Source of the DNA: DATFVJ01 sp963851085
GTDB taxonomy: Bacteria > Actinomycetota > Actinomycetes > Streptosporangiales > Streptosporangiaceae
Reading direction: 5' to 3'
Assembly (NCBI GenBank): GCA_963851085.1
Contig: CAWKNX010000001.1
Span: 248,001 to 312,000, forward strand
DNA length: 64,000 nt
The first letter of the stretch is position 1. Each line of letters begins with the position of its first letter. The position numbers were made by a program, and so were the translations under genes. Shown in pieces: positions 45,537-53,757 of this stretch. Under the pieces are notes generated by a model. The model was not told the DNA's origin. It did no database searches and saw nothing but the letters and a program-made list of their open reading frames with translations.

Positions 45537-45575
45537 TCGTCCTCCGTGGCGATCCGTGGAGCCTGGTCGGCTGGG

Positions 45576-45926
45576 TCAGGCCGCGGTGCCCGCGGTAACG
45601 CCTGCAGGGAGCGTGATACGGAGCTGCCGGCCGGGAACGGCGGTCAGGTCGCGCGGGTCGAGCACCGGGTTGGCGTCGGCGATCTGCCACCACTGCCCCG
45701 CGTCGCCGAGGAACCGGAATGCGAGCAGGTCCGCGCGGTCGCTGGCGACGACCGTGTAGGTACTGATCACGGTCAGCGTGTCCGGCTGGGGGAGCGGCCT
45801 GCGTTGCAGGTAGGGAACCTGCCGCCCGTCCGGCGCGGTCCAGGTCGCCGTCGGGATGCCGTAGTAGCGGCTGGTCCGCGGGTAACGTGGCGCCTGCGGA
45901 ACCGCGTCGATGAGGTTCACGGTCAC
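45576..45926 (-). CDS. LysM-domain tube/baseplate connector (Afp7-like)
   Basis: A 116-residue protein from a GTG at 45926 (VTVNLIDAVPQAPRYPRTSRYYG). The C-terminal LysM-like core reads TYTVVASDRADLLAFRFLGDAGQWWQIADANPVLDPRDL, seen here as TVVASDRADLLAF and WWQIADANPVLDP. LysM proteins in contractile systems link the CIS tube-domain protein to the hub. In Afp7 the tube domain and LysM are in one chain; here they are adjacent genes about 22 bp apart. Confidence 0.87.
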   Translation of the reverse strand: MTVNLIDAVPQAPRYPRTSRYYGIPTATWTAPDGRQVPYLQRRPLPQPDTLTVISTYTVVASDRADLLAFRFLGDAGQWWQIADANPVLDPRDLTAVPGRQLRITLPAGVTAGTAA

Positions 45927-45948
45927 GAGCGATCTCCTTGTGGTGTGT

Positions 45949-46591
45949 TCACAGTCCGGTGAGGCCGAGTGAGGACAGCCTGGCGGCCGCGGCGGCGCCC
46001 GCGAGCTGCTCCTTCTGCCCGAGGTGGGCGAGGAAGAGCTCGCCGCCCCGGTGGCCGGTTGGCAGGTCGTTGACGTTGAGCACCCGCAGGCCAATGCTGA
46101 CCGTGGCGCGCAGCGGGTTGAGCTCGGCGTCGAACATGGTCTCGGTTACGCCGAGCTCGGTCAGGCGCACCGGCAGGACGCGTTTGTTGCCCCAGACCCA
46201 GAGGGTCAGCGGCGTCTCCACCGGGGCGATCTCGATGGTGCCGATGGCGGCGAGGATCTGGTTCACCCTTCAGCCGGCCGGTCGGCGGGTGGATGAGCAG
46301 TTCGAGCAGGGCAAGCTGCGGGTGGATGCCGCTGGGCGACGGAGCGTCGAACTGGTCGGTGGCGTCGATATCGGCGTCGAACTTCCACGTCTCGATCGCG
46401 GGCCCGGTCAGCCGCAGCGCCTCGGACCTGTCGCCGGACTGGCCGGTCGTCGTCTGCGGGGCCAGGCTGCGGGTGACCGTGTCCGGGTTGAACTGCATGA
46501 CGATGATCCGCTGCGGCGTCCCAAGCGTCGGGTCGAGCAGCACCAGCCCCGACCGAATCGCCCGCGGCAAATCCGTAAACCCAGTCGTCAC
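45949..46591 (-). CDS. CIS tube-domain protein (Afp7 N-terminal-like), frame broken
   Basis: The first frame, from the ATG at 46591, gives DLPRAIRSGLVLLDPTLG, IIVMQFNPDTVTRSLAPQ, WKFDADIDATDQF and LALLELLIHPPTG, the N-terminus of CIS tube proteins. The normal continuation (NQILAAIGTIEIAPVETPLTLWVWGNKRVLPVRLTELGVT) is in a second frame that opens at GTG 46266 and stops at 45949. One extra base near 46265-46280 separates them. The restored protein would be about 213 residues, the usual family length. If the break is real, assembly of the tube-baseplate junction would fail unless the halves complement. Confidence 0.8.
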
Positions 46592-47184
46592 GATTCACCG
46601 TCCTCCAGCCGATAGGCTTCTAGAAGGTCGGCCGCCGTCTCTCGTACCATGCCGTCGGGGTCGGCCTCTGCCAGCTTCCGCAGAATCGGGCGGTATTCCG
46701 GCCACGGCATGAATCCCACGGCCCAGATCGAGGCAAGCCGCACATTACTGTCAGCATGACGCAGGCCCTTTGCTATGAGCCGGAAGACATCACCGTCGTA
46801 CTCGCGCGGTGCGGCAAGGCTCAGCCTGTTTATCGCCAGGCTGAGGGTTTGCGCATCGTCGGCTTCTTCAACCGCCCGCAAGAGCTGATCGAGCGGGACG
46901 ACGTCGAGTTCGCGTTCCAGCCTCCGAGACAGGTCTTCAGCCAGCTCAGGCGACCAGCTGCTCGCCATAACATATGCGGTCCGTGTAATTCTGTCTTCGG
47001 CATAATGCAATGCAAGCGACGGTTCTGCCAGCCAAAGCACCTCACGCACGGTGCCTTCTTCGGGATCTTCTTCTGTCGTCCCGGCGACCGGCCAGTTGCG
47101 TTCTCTCGCGTACTTACTAACCTGTTCCTCTGCCGGATACGATCGGAGCAGCAACCTTCGGGTCTTGTAATCGTTGGACAACAT
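46588..47184 (-). CDS. HEAT-repeat-like protein coupled to the giant eCIS protein
   Basis: A 198-residue acidic protein whose ATG follows the stop codon of the giant gene with no gap. It contains helical repeats such as AINRLSLAAPREYDGDVFRLIAKGLRHADSNVRLASIWAVGFM and ILRKLAEADPDGMVRETAADLLEAYRL (motifs DSNVRLASIWAV and DGMVRETAADLL), typical HEAT/Armadillo units. The N-terminal half (SNDYKTRRLLLRSYPAEEQ) is unique. It is not a structural injection-system part. Direct coupling suggests a chaperone, loading factor or immunity protein for the giant product. Codon use is slightly lower in GC than the machine genes, pointing to separate acquisition. Confidence 0.72.
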   Translation of the reverse strand: MLSNDYKTRRLLLRSYPAEEQVSKYARERNWPVAGTTEEDPEEGTVREVLWLAEPSLALHYAEDRITRTAYVMASSWSPELAEDLSRRLERELDVVPLDQLLRAVEEADDAQTLSLAINRLSLAAPREYDGDVFRLIAKGLRHADSNVRLASIWAVGFMPWPEYRPILRKLAEADPDGMVRETAADLLEAYRLEDGES

Positions 47185-50100
47185 CTAACCACCCACCCCT
47201 GCGGGTCGGAAGTCACTAGGTACGTTGTAAATCTTATACAAGCGGTCCCTTATCTGGTCGAGCAAACGTTGTTCCTTGGTTTTCTCGTCGCCCTCATTGA
47301 GCAGCTCAAGGTCTCTCAGACTTTCCACCCAGAGCACGATAATCTTAACTTCGGCGTTCATCAATGCCTCGGCTTTTCTAACGCCTTCTCTCTCCTTTGC
47401 CGCCTCCTCAGTGGTCATTGACCCGCTGGTAGGGTCAAGCAATGGATCACCCCTGACCAGATATTTGTGAAGGCGGTCGCCCGCGGCCTGGGCACCCCCC
47501 ATCGACATGGGCATCATCGCAATAGCATCATGTAGCGGCAATTGTCCGCGAGCTGCGAGATCGAGGGCCATCGCGTTGGTTGCCAGCGCGCCGACGTTGC
47601 GGTGTTGTTCCTGGAAGACCAGCCAGGTGGCGACCTGTGCGGAGCTCTCGGCGTCCGGTCCGCGCGGAACCTCGCCTTTCAAGAGGTTCAATGCGTCGGT
47701 TGCTATCGACCTGCCGTGGGCGGGTCCAGCTAGCGTGACAAGGGCTCGGAGTTCGGTATACTTTAGCCCAGTTTCCCTCGATTGACCTTTATCACGGAAA
47801 AGTCGGCGCATGAGAACAAGCCGATTTCTCGTATCTGGTTGCGTGGCGCCATGGGTCCGTCTCATCTGCTTTCTCGTGACATCAATTGGATCATCGCCGA
47901 TGCGTTCGAAGCGGAAAATGTCATGCTGCCCGCCGCGCAGGGCAGCCAGCCGCCGGAAATATGCCGCGATATGGCCGCCAGGCGTTCCTTCAGGAATGAC
48001 GTGCATTGGCATTCCGCCCGCGGAGGTACTTGGCCTTATCTGTGGATTTTTTCCCGCATGCTGCGCCCGCGAGCCCTGTCGGATTATGTCAGCTGAGAGC
48101 CGGCGGATGAAAGTCAGCAAGCGATCGACATCGAGTGTGACACCCGTAATGACAACCGTGCCAGGGTTGATCCAAGCTCGAATGTTAAATGCTTTTGCGC
48201 CAAACACCTCCAGCCCCGTGAGCCGGTAAAGTCGGCGCAGTACACCCAGCAAGCCGTGCATGACGATTCCGCGGATTCCACGCTTGAGCACGAACTGGGC
48301 TTTGGGCTGGATGCGGTCGACTGCTCTTTCTAGGCGCTGCTCGGGGGTGGGCTTGTTCTTCTTTCTGTCTTCGCGCCACTTCTTGTACTTGTCACGCCAC
48401 CCAGCGGCCTTGGCCTTGAACTGCTGGTATTTGGCCTTGAGCTTGCCACCGACATTGCCGAGCAACTTGCCGAGCTTGGTCTTGGCCAGGCGCCGGCCGA
48501 GCGCGCGAGCGCCGCGCCCGATCGCTTTGACTGCGCCCTTGGCCGTGGACGCGAGCCACTTCGTGCCGCGTTTGCCCGCACGGACGACCGCGTGGAAGCC
48601 TCGCTTGATCGCGCCTGCGGCGGCCTTCGCGCCACGCTTGGCGAGGTTGACCGCCGTGCCGACGCCCTTCTTGACGGCTTTTGCGCCGCGGGCGAGGAAC
48701 TTCATGATGCGGTCGGCGATGCCCTTGAGTCTGCTTGCCACGCCCTTGGCGGCGCTGCCGAGCTTGGCCATCAGGAAGCCGGCGACGAACTCGAGCAGCG
48801 CGACCGCGCCGGCCGCGACCGCTTCTGCGAAAGGCCGCGCTGCCTGACCTGATCTGACCGCTTTGAGGAAGGTGATGAACTTGCCGATGGCGGCGATGAT
48901 CTTGCCGATCGCGTGATAGGCGGCGATGACGCCCTGGACGATCGCCATGATCGCGCCTGCGGCCGGGACGATCAGCGAGACCAGGCGCTCGATGACGACC
49001 TGGATCAGAATCATCGGCAGTGCCTTGATCAGTGCGTCCCAAGCCATCCGGGCGATCTTCGCCATCGAGAAGCAGCCCTTGATCAGGACATTTATGATCA
49101 CCTGACCGAGGCCGACGATCGCCTCGACCTTCTCGTCGAACCACTGCTTGACCGCGGTCTTGACGGCGTCCCACAGGAAGTTACGGATGCCGTCCACGAT
49201 CGCGGCACCGAGATTCTTGATCCATGCGCCCGGGCCGGCCGCGACGTCCTTGATGATGGCCGCGAACTCGCCGAGCACGGCGATCGCGGCCTTGACGAAG
49301 TTGATGGCCCCCACGACGGCGCTCTTGACGAACTGCACCGCCGCGAGCAGGCCCTTCTCCAGCCCATCGAGGAGCGACGTCAGCGCCTTGGCGAGCGCGT
49401 CGAGCAATTTCGTGACCGCTGTTTTGAGGGCGTTCGCGATCTTGTTGACGGTGTGGATCGCGGCGTCCCTGAGCTTCTCGATGCCCTTGCGGAACTTATC
49501 GCGCAGTTCGGGGAACGCTGCGAGAAGCTTGTCGCCGATCGCGATCAGTGCGTCCGCAAAATCTTTGATCAGGCCGACGATTGCCTTGCGCGCGGCGTCG
49601 ATCAGCCCGGTAACGAAGCTCGTGAACTTGTTGATAACGTCTTGGACGAACTTGCGTGCGGCGTCGAAGACCCCCTTGACAAAGCTGACCAGGGCATTGA
49701 ACGCGCCCGCGATCGCCGAGCCGATCCTGCTCAGCCAGCCGCTCGGCTCCTTCTTTTTGTCCCGCTCCTTGCGCGCCTGCTCCTCCGCCTCGCGGCGCTT
49801 GGCCGCGATGGACTCGTTATCGTCCTTCTGACGTTTGTGGATCTCTTCGTCTTGTTCGGTCTTCGTCCGTGCGATGTCGCCACGTACGCCGTCGTGGCCG
49901 GTGCGGGCATCGTCGTCTGCGCGGGTGACGGCCGCGTCTTGACCCGCCTGCCATTTCGCCCGCTGCTCACCGACCTCGCCTTTGGCCTTGGCCCGTTCCA
50001 CGGCCTGCTGGTCGGTGTGTTCCTTGATCGCGGCCGCGACCTTTTCCTCGTGTTCTTGCTGTGCGATCTGTTCTTGCTGTTGCTTGTCCTGCTGGCTGGT

Positions 50101-51618
50101 GGCCATTTGTGACTGGCCCTGGCCGACGGCGGCCTGGATCTCCGGTCCACGCTCCTGCTGTGCGATCGCGGAAAGGGCCTGGTCACCGACAGCGCCCGCG
50201 CCGCCGGTGGCCGCGCCGGGCGCGGCACCTTGCGCCGTCTCACCACCCGCCGTTGCGCCACCGGGCCCGGCGGCGCCCGCGGTACCCGCCTGGCTGGCTT
50301 GCGGGACCGCGGGCATCTTCGCCTTGAGAATCTCGTGCGGAACGTCGGGATAGATCCGGTTCTCGCCGAGTGGTTTCGCGGCGTCCTCACGACCGGTTGC
50401 GAGGACGGCGTCCGACTTTTCTTTCAGCCGTGCCTGCTGCTCGTCGGTGAGCGCCGGGTCGGTCTCGCCGGACAGTTCGACCGTTTGTGCGACGCCGACG
50501 CTCGCGTGGTCAAGCACGGGGTCGGTGGTCGGCACGCTGTCGACCGCCTGCTGGATGTTCCGCACGTCGGCATCGGTGATCTTGCCGCTCTGGTCGCCTG
50601 TGACCTTCGGCGTCTGCACCTGGGCGACGGGCGACGGCGCGCCCATGACCGTCGTGCCTTCGGGCTTGGCCTGCTTGCGCGCGCCCTTCGGCATCGCCTT
50701 TTGTACCTTGTCAGGCGCATAGGACGCGGGCGCAGCCTCCTGCGGTGCGCCGTGCAGCGTCTGCGGCGCGCCGGACGGGCGCTCGAGCTGGGGCGGGTTT
50801 GCGGCCAGATCGGCGCGCTCCTGTCCCACGCTGCGGTTCACCGAGGCATCCACGCCCTCGAGTGAGGTCAGCATCGTCGCCGCGGGAAGCTGCCCGACCG
50901 TTGCGAGCGCCGATGTCGGCTCCTGCTGCGCCACGTCGGGCGCGGTAGGCTCGGGCTGCTCGTCCGCCGCCGCGGGTGCGCCGCCGCCACCGCCCGCGGT
51001 CGCCGCGGTACCGTCCAGGTCGGAACCGGTCGACGGCTCCTGGCCGCCCGCGCAGGGCCCGCCGCCCGCCTCCATCGAGGCGTCCTGCGCTGGGGCGCCT
51101 GACGCCCTGCCCGCAGGACCGTCCATATCGGCGACCTCGCCTGGCCCTGCGCCGGGCCCAGCCGCGGCTTCGCCATCCGTGCCGCGGGCGGCCGTCTCGC
51201 CACCCGCCTGCTGGCCTGCCGCGTCAGCGGTCACGGCCTGCCCGTCGGTGCCGCCTGCCGCGGCGGCGCCAGAAGCGCCAACTGCTGCGCCCGCAGCCGT
51301 CGCGTCGGGCGCCGGCGCGGCCTGGTCGGCGGGCTCGGGCGCCGCATCGGGCTCCTGCGCCGCCGCGTCAGGCCCGATCTGGCCCGGCGCCAGCGCGATC
51401 TCGGCGCTGTCCCGGCGGTCTTGCTGCTGCAGCCGCTTCTCCAACGGGTCGGGTTCGCCTGGTCGTTCAGTCTGTAGTTCAGGCTCTGGCGGCGCGGGGA
51501 AGGAGGGCGCAGCAGGAGGGGCCGGCGGTGCGCCGCTCGTGGGCAGCTTGATCTCGTCGGCGGTGGGCACTGCGGACACGTCCATGTCCTGCTTGGGTAG
51601 GTACGCGCCGGGCGGCAC
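47185..51618 (-). CDS. Giant helical eCIS protein: probable effector or tape measure
   Basis: A 1477-residue frame. Residues 1-500 are Pro/Ala/Gly-rich and disordered. Residues 505-625 are a charged, Gln/Glu/Lys-rich coiled coil. Residues 630-970 are long amphipathic and hydrophobic helices (FNALVSFVKGVFDAARKF; AAIIKDVAAGPGAW; ALPMILIQVVIERLVSLIVP). Residues 970-1095 are Ala/Lys/Arg-rich (KRGAKAAAGAIKRGFHAV). The last 380 residues form an apparently folded domain with no recognised family. No classical tape-measure gene exists elsewhere in the cluster, so it may fill that role, carry a toxic C-terminus, or both. Its GTG start lacks a ribosome site and it probably continues the DUF4157 gene after a frameshift near 51641-51644. 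Confidence 0.75.
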   Translation of the reverse strand: MPPGAYLPKQDMDVSAVPTADEIKLPTSGAPPAPPAAPSFPAPPEPELQTERPGEPDPLEKRLQQQDRRDSAEIALAPGQIGPDAAAQEPDAAPEPADQAAPAPDATAAGAAVGASGAAAAGGTDGQAVTADAAGQQAGGETAARGTDGEAAAGPGAGPGEVADMDGPAGRASGAPAQDASMEAGGGPCAGGQEPSTGSDLDGTAATAGGGGGAPAAADEQPEPTAPDVAQQEPTSALATVGQLPAATMLTSLEGVDASVNRSVGQERADLAANPPQLERPSGAPQTLHGAPQEAAPASYAPDKVQKAMPKGARKQAKPEGTTVMGAPSPVAQVQTPKVTGDQSGKITDADVRNIQQAVDSVPTTDPVLDHASVGVAQTVELSGETDPALTDEQQARLKEKSDAVLATGREDAAKPLGENRIYPDVPHEILKAKMPAVPQASQAGTAGAAGPGGATAGGETAQGAAPGAATGGAGAVGDQALSAIAQQERGPEIQAAVGQGQSQMATSQQDKQQQEQIAQQEHEEKVAAAIKEHTDQQAVERAKAKGEVGEQRAKWQAGQDAAVTRADDDARTGHDGVRGDIARTKTEQDEEIHKRQKDDNESIAAKRREAEEQARKERDKKKEPSGWLSRIGSAIAGAFNALVSFVKGVFDAARKFVQDVINKFTSFVTGLIDAARKAIVGLIKDFADALIAIGDKLLAAFPELRDKFRKGIEKLRDAAIHTVNKIANALKTAVTKLLDALAKALTSLLDGLEKGLLAAVQFVKSAVVGAINFVKAAIAVLGEFAAIIKDVAAGPGAWIKNLGAAIVDGIRNFLWDAVKTAVKQWFDEKVEAIVGLGQVIINVLIKGCFSMAKIARMAWDALIKALPMILIQVVIERLVSLIVPAAGAIMAIVQGVIAAYHAIGKIIAAIGKFITFLKAVRSGQAARPFAEAVAAGAVALLEFVAGFLMAKLGSAAKGVASRLKGIADRIMKFLARGAKAVKKGVGTAVNLAKRGAKAAAGAIKRGFHAVVRAGKRGTKWLASTAKGAVKAIGRGARALGRRLAKTKLGKLLGNVGGKLKAKYQQFKAKAAGWRDKYKKWREDRKKNKPTPEQRLERAVDRIQPKAQFVLKRGIRGIVMHGLLGVLRRLYRLTGLEVFGAKAFNIRAWINPGTVVITGVTLDVDRLLTFIRRLSADIIRQGSRAQHAGKNPQIRPSTSAGGMPMHVIPEGTPGGHIAAYFRRLAALRGGQHDIFRFERIGDDPIDVTRKQMRRTHGATQPDTRNRLVLMRRLFRDKGQSRETGLKYTELRALVTLAGPAHGRSIATDALNLLKGEVPRGPDAESSAQVATWLVFQEQHRNVGALATNAMALDLAARGQLPLHDAIAMMPMSMGGAQAAGDRLHKYLVRGDPLLDPTSGSMTTEEAAKEREGVRKAEALMNAEVKIIVLWVESLRDLELLNEGDEKTKEQRLLDQIRDRLYKIYNVPSDFRPAGVGG

Positions 51619-53188
51619 CGGGTGCTGCGGGCGGTAGCTCGGGGACGTTGGGCGCAGGCAGTTCGACGTCGGCGACCTGACCGGCGGGGTCGGCGTCCAG
51701 GCCCTCCGGCTGCTCGCCGGGTGGCACCTCGTCAGGGCGCTGCTCGTCGGTCATTCCCGGCTTGGCGGTCAGGCGGTGCCGGGCGAGCGGCCCACCCGGC
51801 TCCTCGGCGATCGCATCGACGCGGTCGTCCACTACCGGCGGGGCACCGCCCGCGCCACCGACTGGGCCGGCCGCCACCGGCTGTGCGCCGACCACGGGGC
51901 CCAGCCGCGGCGAGGGCGTGCCCGCAGGGCCGCCTGGCCGCTTGGCGTTTTGCTCCTGTTGCGCTGGGTTCTGCTCAGCGCGCTCCTTCTCGCCGGTCTT
52001 TTCCGCCTTCTCCTTGCTGCCAGCCGCTGCCTGCGCCTGCTGCTTGCGGTGCAGTTCGGATTTTTCGCCGGTCCGCTGCTTGTCCTGCGCGTCCGTCTTC
52101 CTCGCGTCGGCGTCCCCCGCGTGAGCGTCGGCCTTTCGCTGCTCGGCCGCCTGCTCGTCGCCCTGTCGCTGCTTGCCGGCCTGCGCGGTCTGGTCCGCTC
52201 GTTCCTTGTCCTCCTTTTCCTGCTCCTCGCGGGTTTGCTGGTGCCGCGGTGTCGCGTCCTTCTGTAGCTGCTGAGCGTGTTCGGCGTCGCTGCCGCGTAC
52301 CTCGTCACGCTCGGCTTGTTCTGCCTCTGCGTCGGGCTCCGCCACCGGCTGCGGGCCTGGCTGCGAGTCCACCTGCAGCGGCGCGGCGTCGCGTTCGAGC
52401 TCGCCGACGACGTGCCTGACGTGCTGGTAAGGGGTGGAAGGAAGCCGGACCTCCAGCTTGTCGAGGACTGCGGAGCGCAGCTCGGGCCCGAGCCGCGCGA
52501 GGTGCAGGCGGACGCGTTTCGACCAGTCACCGGGATCGCCGCGCAGGCTGCGCAGGACTCCGGCGGCCAGCCGGTCCACCAGCGTGGCAGGGTCGAGCTG
52601 TTCGGTGCGCCGCTGCTCGGCGGTGACGGTGGCGTACCTGAGCCACGCCGCCGTAGGTGCGCGCTCGCGGACGTCCCGGTCCTGACCGGCGGGCTGCGGG
52701 TCAGCAAGCCCGCTGCCGCGCCGAGCCTCGTCTTCTGCCTGCTGCTCGAGCGGTTCGTTCGGCAGGCTGACCGCGCCCGCGTCCCTGCCTGCGCGCAGCG
52801 CCCCGAACACGTGCGGCACCTGCATCGTGTGCAGCAGCTCGTGCGCGAGCAGCCGCCGGCCGTCTGCCGTCCACGGCTGGAACGTGCCGTCACCGAAGTA
52901 CACGTCCTGGCCCACGGTGACCGCGTCCGCGCCGAGTAACGCGGCAAGCGCGGCCGCGTCCCGGTCGGTGTGGACGCGCACCTGCGTGAAGTCGTGTCCG
53001 AGCCGGCTCTCCATCTCGCGGCGCAGGCCCGGGTCGAGTGGGCGGCCCGGCGAGGCAAGGACCTCGCCAAGCTCGGGCGCCGGTGGAGCCCAGGTGCGCA
53101 CCCGGCGCCGTTTCGCTTCGCTGTCCTTGGCCCGCCCGCGAGGCTTACGGGCCTGCTCACGCTCAGCCGGAACGGCGACCTTGCTCAT
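51479..53188 (-). CDS. DUF4157-domain (HExxH) eCIS-associated protein
   Basis: A 569-residue frame from the ATG at 53188. The DUF4157 domain lies at about 60-125: MESRLGHDFTQVRVHTDRDA, LLGADAVTVGQDVYFGDG and a zinc-protease-like HELLHTMQ at about 117. The middle is highly charged (EKEDKERADQTAQAGKQRQGD-type repeats) and disordered. The frame ends with Arg/Ala-rich noise beyond VELPAPNVPELPPAAPG. Removing one base of the C4 run at 51641-51644 gives NVPSYRPQHPVPPGAYLPKQD, continuous with the giant protein. DUF4157 is a known marker of proteins carried by eCIS. The pair would then be one protein of about 2000 residues. Confidence 0.83.
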   Translation of the reverse strand: MSKVAVPAEREQARKPRGRAKDSEAKRRRVRTWAPPAPELGEVLASPGRPLDPGLRREMESRLGHDFTQVRVHTDRDAAALAALLGADAVTVGQDVYFGDGTFQPWTADGRRLLAHELLHTMQVPHVFGALRAGRDAGAVSLPNEPLEQQAEDEARRGSGLADPQPAGQDRDVRERAPTAAWLRYATVTAEQRRTEQLDPATLVDRLAAGVLRSLRGDPGDWSKRVRLHLARLGPELRSAVLDKLEVRLPSTPYQHVRHVVGELERDAAPLQVDSQPGPQPVAEPDAEAEQAERDEVRGSDAEHAQQLQKDATPRHQQTREEQEKEDKERADQTAQAGKQRQGDEQAAEQRKADAHAGDADARKTDAQDKQRTGEKSELHRKQQAQAAAGSKEKAEKTGEKERAEQNPAQQEQNAKRPGGPAGTPSPRLGPVVGAQPVAAGPVGGAGGAPPVVDDRVDAIAEEPGGPLARHRLTAKPGMTDEQRPDEVPPGEQPEGLDADPAGQVADVELPAPNVPELPPAAPGAARRVPTQAGHGRVRSAHRRRDQAAHERRTAGPSCCALLPRAARA

Positions 53189-53757
53189 AGCGCGCCCCGG
53201 TGTGCTTGACCCGCCGACGGCGCGACATCTTCATCCCGAACGGCTGCCGCGGATGCGGCATCGGCTGGTGCGGGGGGTTCCGGGGGGTCGGCCCCCCGGG
53301 CCGGCGCAGTCCGAACGGCTGCCGCGGATGCGGCATCGGCTGGTGCGGGGGAACCCGGGCCAGCCGGGCCTGAAGTGTCACCGGACGGCGCGGTCGCCCC
53401 GCGGGTGAGCACGGCCGGAACGGCCGTGGCTGGCGCGTCTCCCGCGCGGGCCACGCCGTCAACGGCGCCGAAGGCCGCGCGGGCAAGTGACTGCCCAAGC
53501 CGGCGCGGCGACATGCCCCTCGGCAGTTCTGCGGCCGCCCGCAGGTCGCCCGCGACCGGGTCACCCGCTGCGCCCTGGGCGAGCAGCCGGCCGGCATCGC
53601 GCCGCAGCAACCGGCCCAGTTCTTCGCAGAACGCGCCGGCGACCGCGTCGCGGTCGACCCGCTCGAACCCGTCGAGCACCAGCTCGCCGATCTCGACGTC
53701 GATCCGCCAGGGTGCGGCGTCGTCCCACGGCGCCCCAGGCGCCTGCCTCAGTCCCAT
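53185..53757 (-). CDS. Small Ala/Pro-rich eCIS protein with internal repeat
   Basis: A 190-residue protein starting MGLRQAPGAPWDDAAPWRIDV at the ATG at 53757. The first about 90 residues look folded (VEIGELVLDGFERVDRDAVAGAFCEELGRLLRRDA). The C-terminal half is a low-complexity linker with two copies of APADAASAAAVR, encoded by a 41-bp direct repeat. It overlaps the ATPase stop (10 bp) and the DUF4157 start (4 bp). Comparable small genes occur at this place in actinobacterial clusters. I do not know its function. Confidence 0.7.
   Translation of the reverse strand: MGLRQAPGAPWDDAAPWRIDVEIGELVLDGFERVDRDAVAGAFCEELGRLLRRDAGRLLAQGAAGDPVAGDLRAAAELPRGMSPRRLGQSLARAAFGAVDGVARAGDAPATAVPAVLTRGATAPSGDTSGPAGPGSPAPADAASAAAVRTAPARGADPPEPPAPADAASAAAVRDEDVAPSAGQAHRGAL
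53236..53351. repeat. 41-bp direct repeat pair inside the small eCIS gene
   Basis: The sequence starting CCGAACGGCTGCCGCGGATG at 53236-53276 recurs identically at 53311-53351, 75 bp (25 codons) apart, so both copies are in frame. It encodes the duplicated APADAASAAAVR stretch. Recent slippage or unequal recombination would explain it. Confidence 0.85.

Noticed and set aside
48913..50112. 399-residue plus-strand frame opposite the giant eCIS gene
   Set aside because: Its Asp/Leu/Arg repeats mirror the Ala/Lys-rich helices on the other strand; no family similarity.
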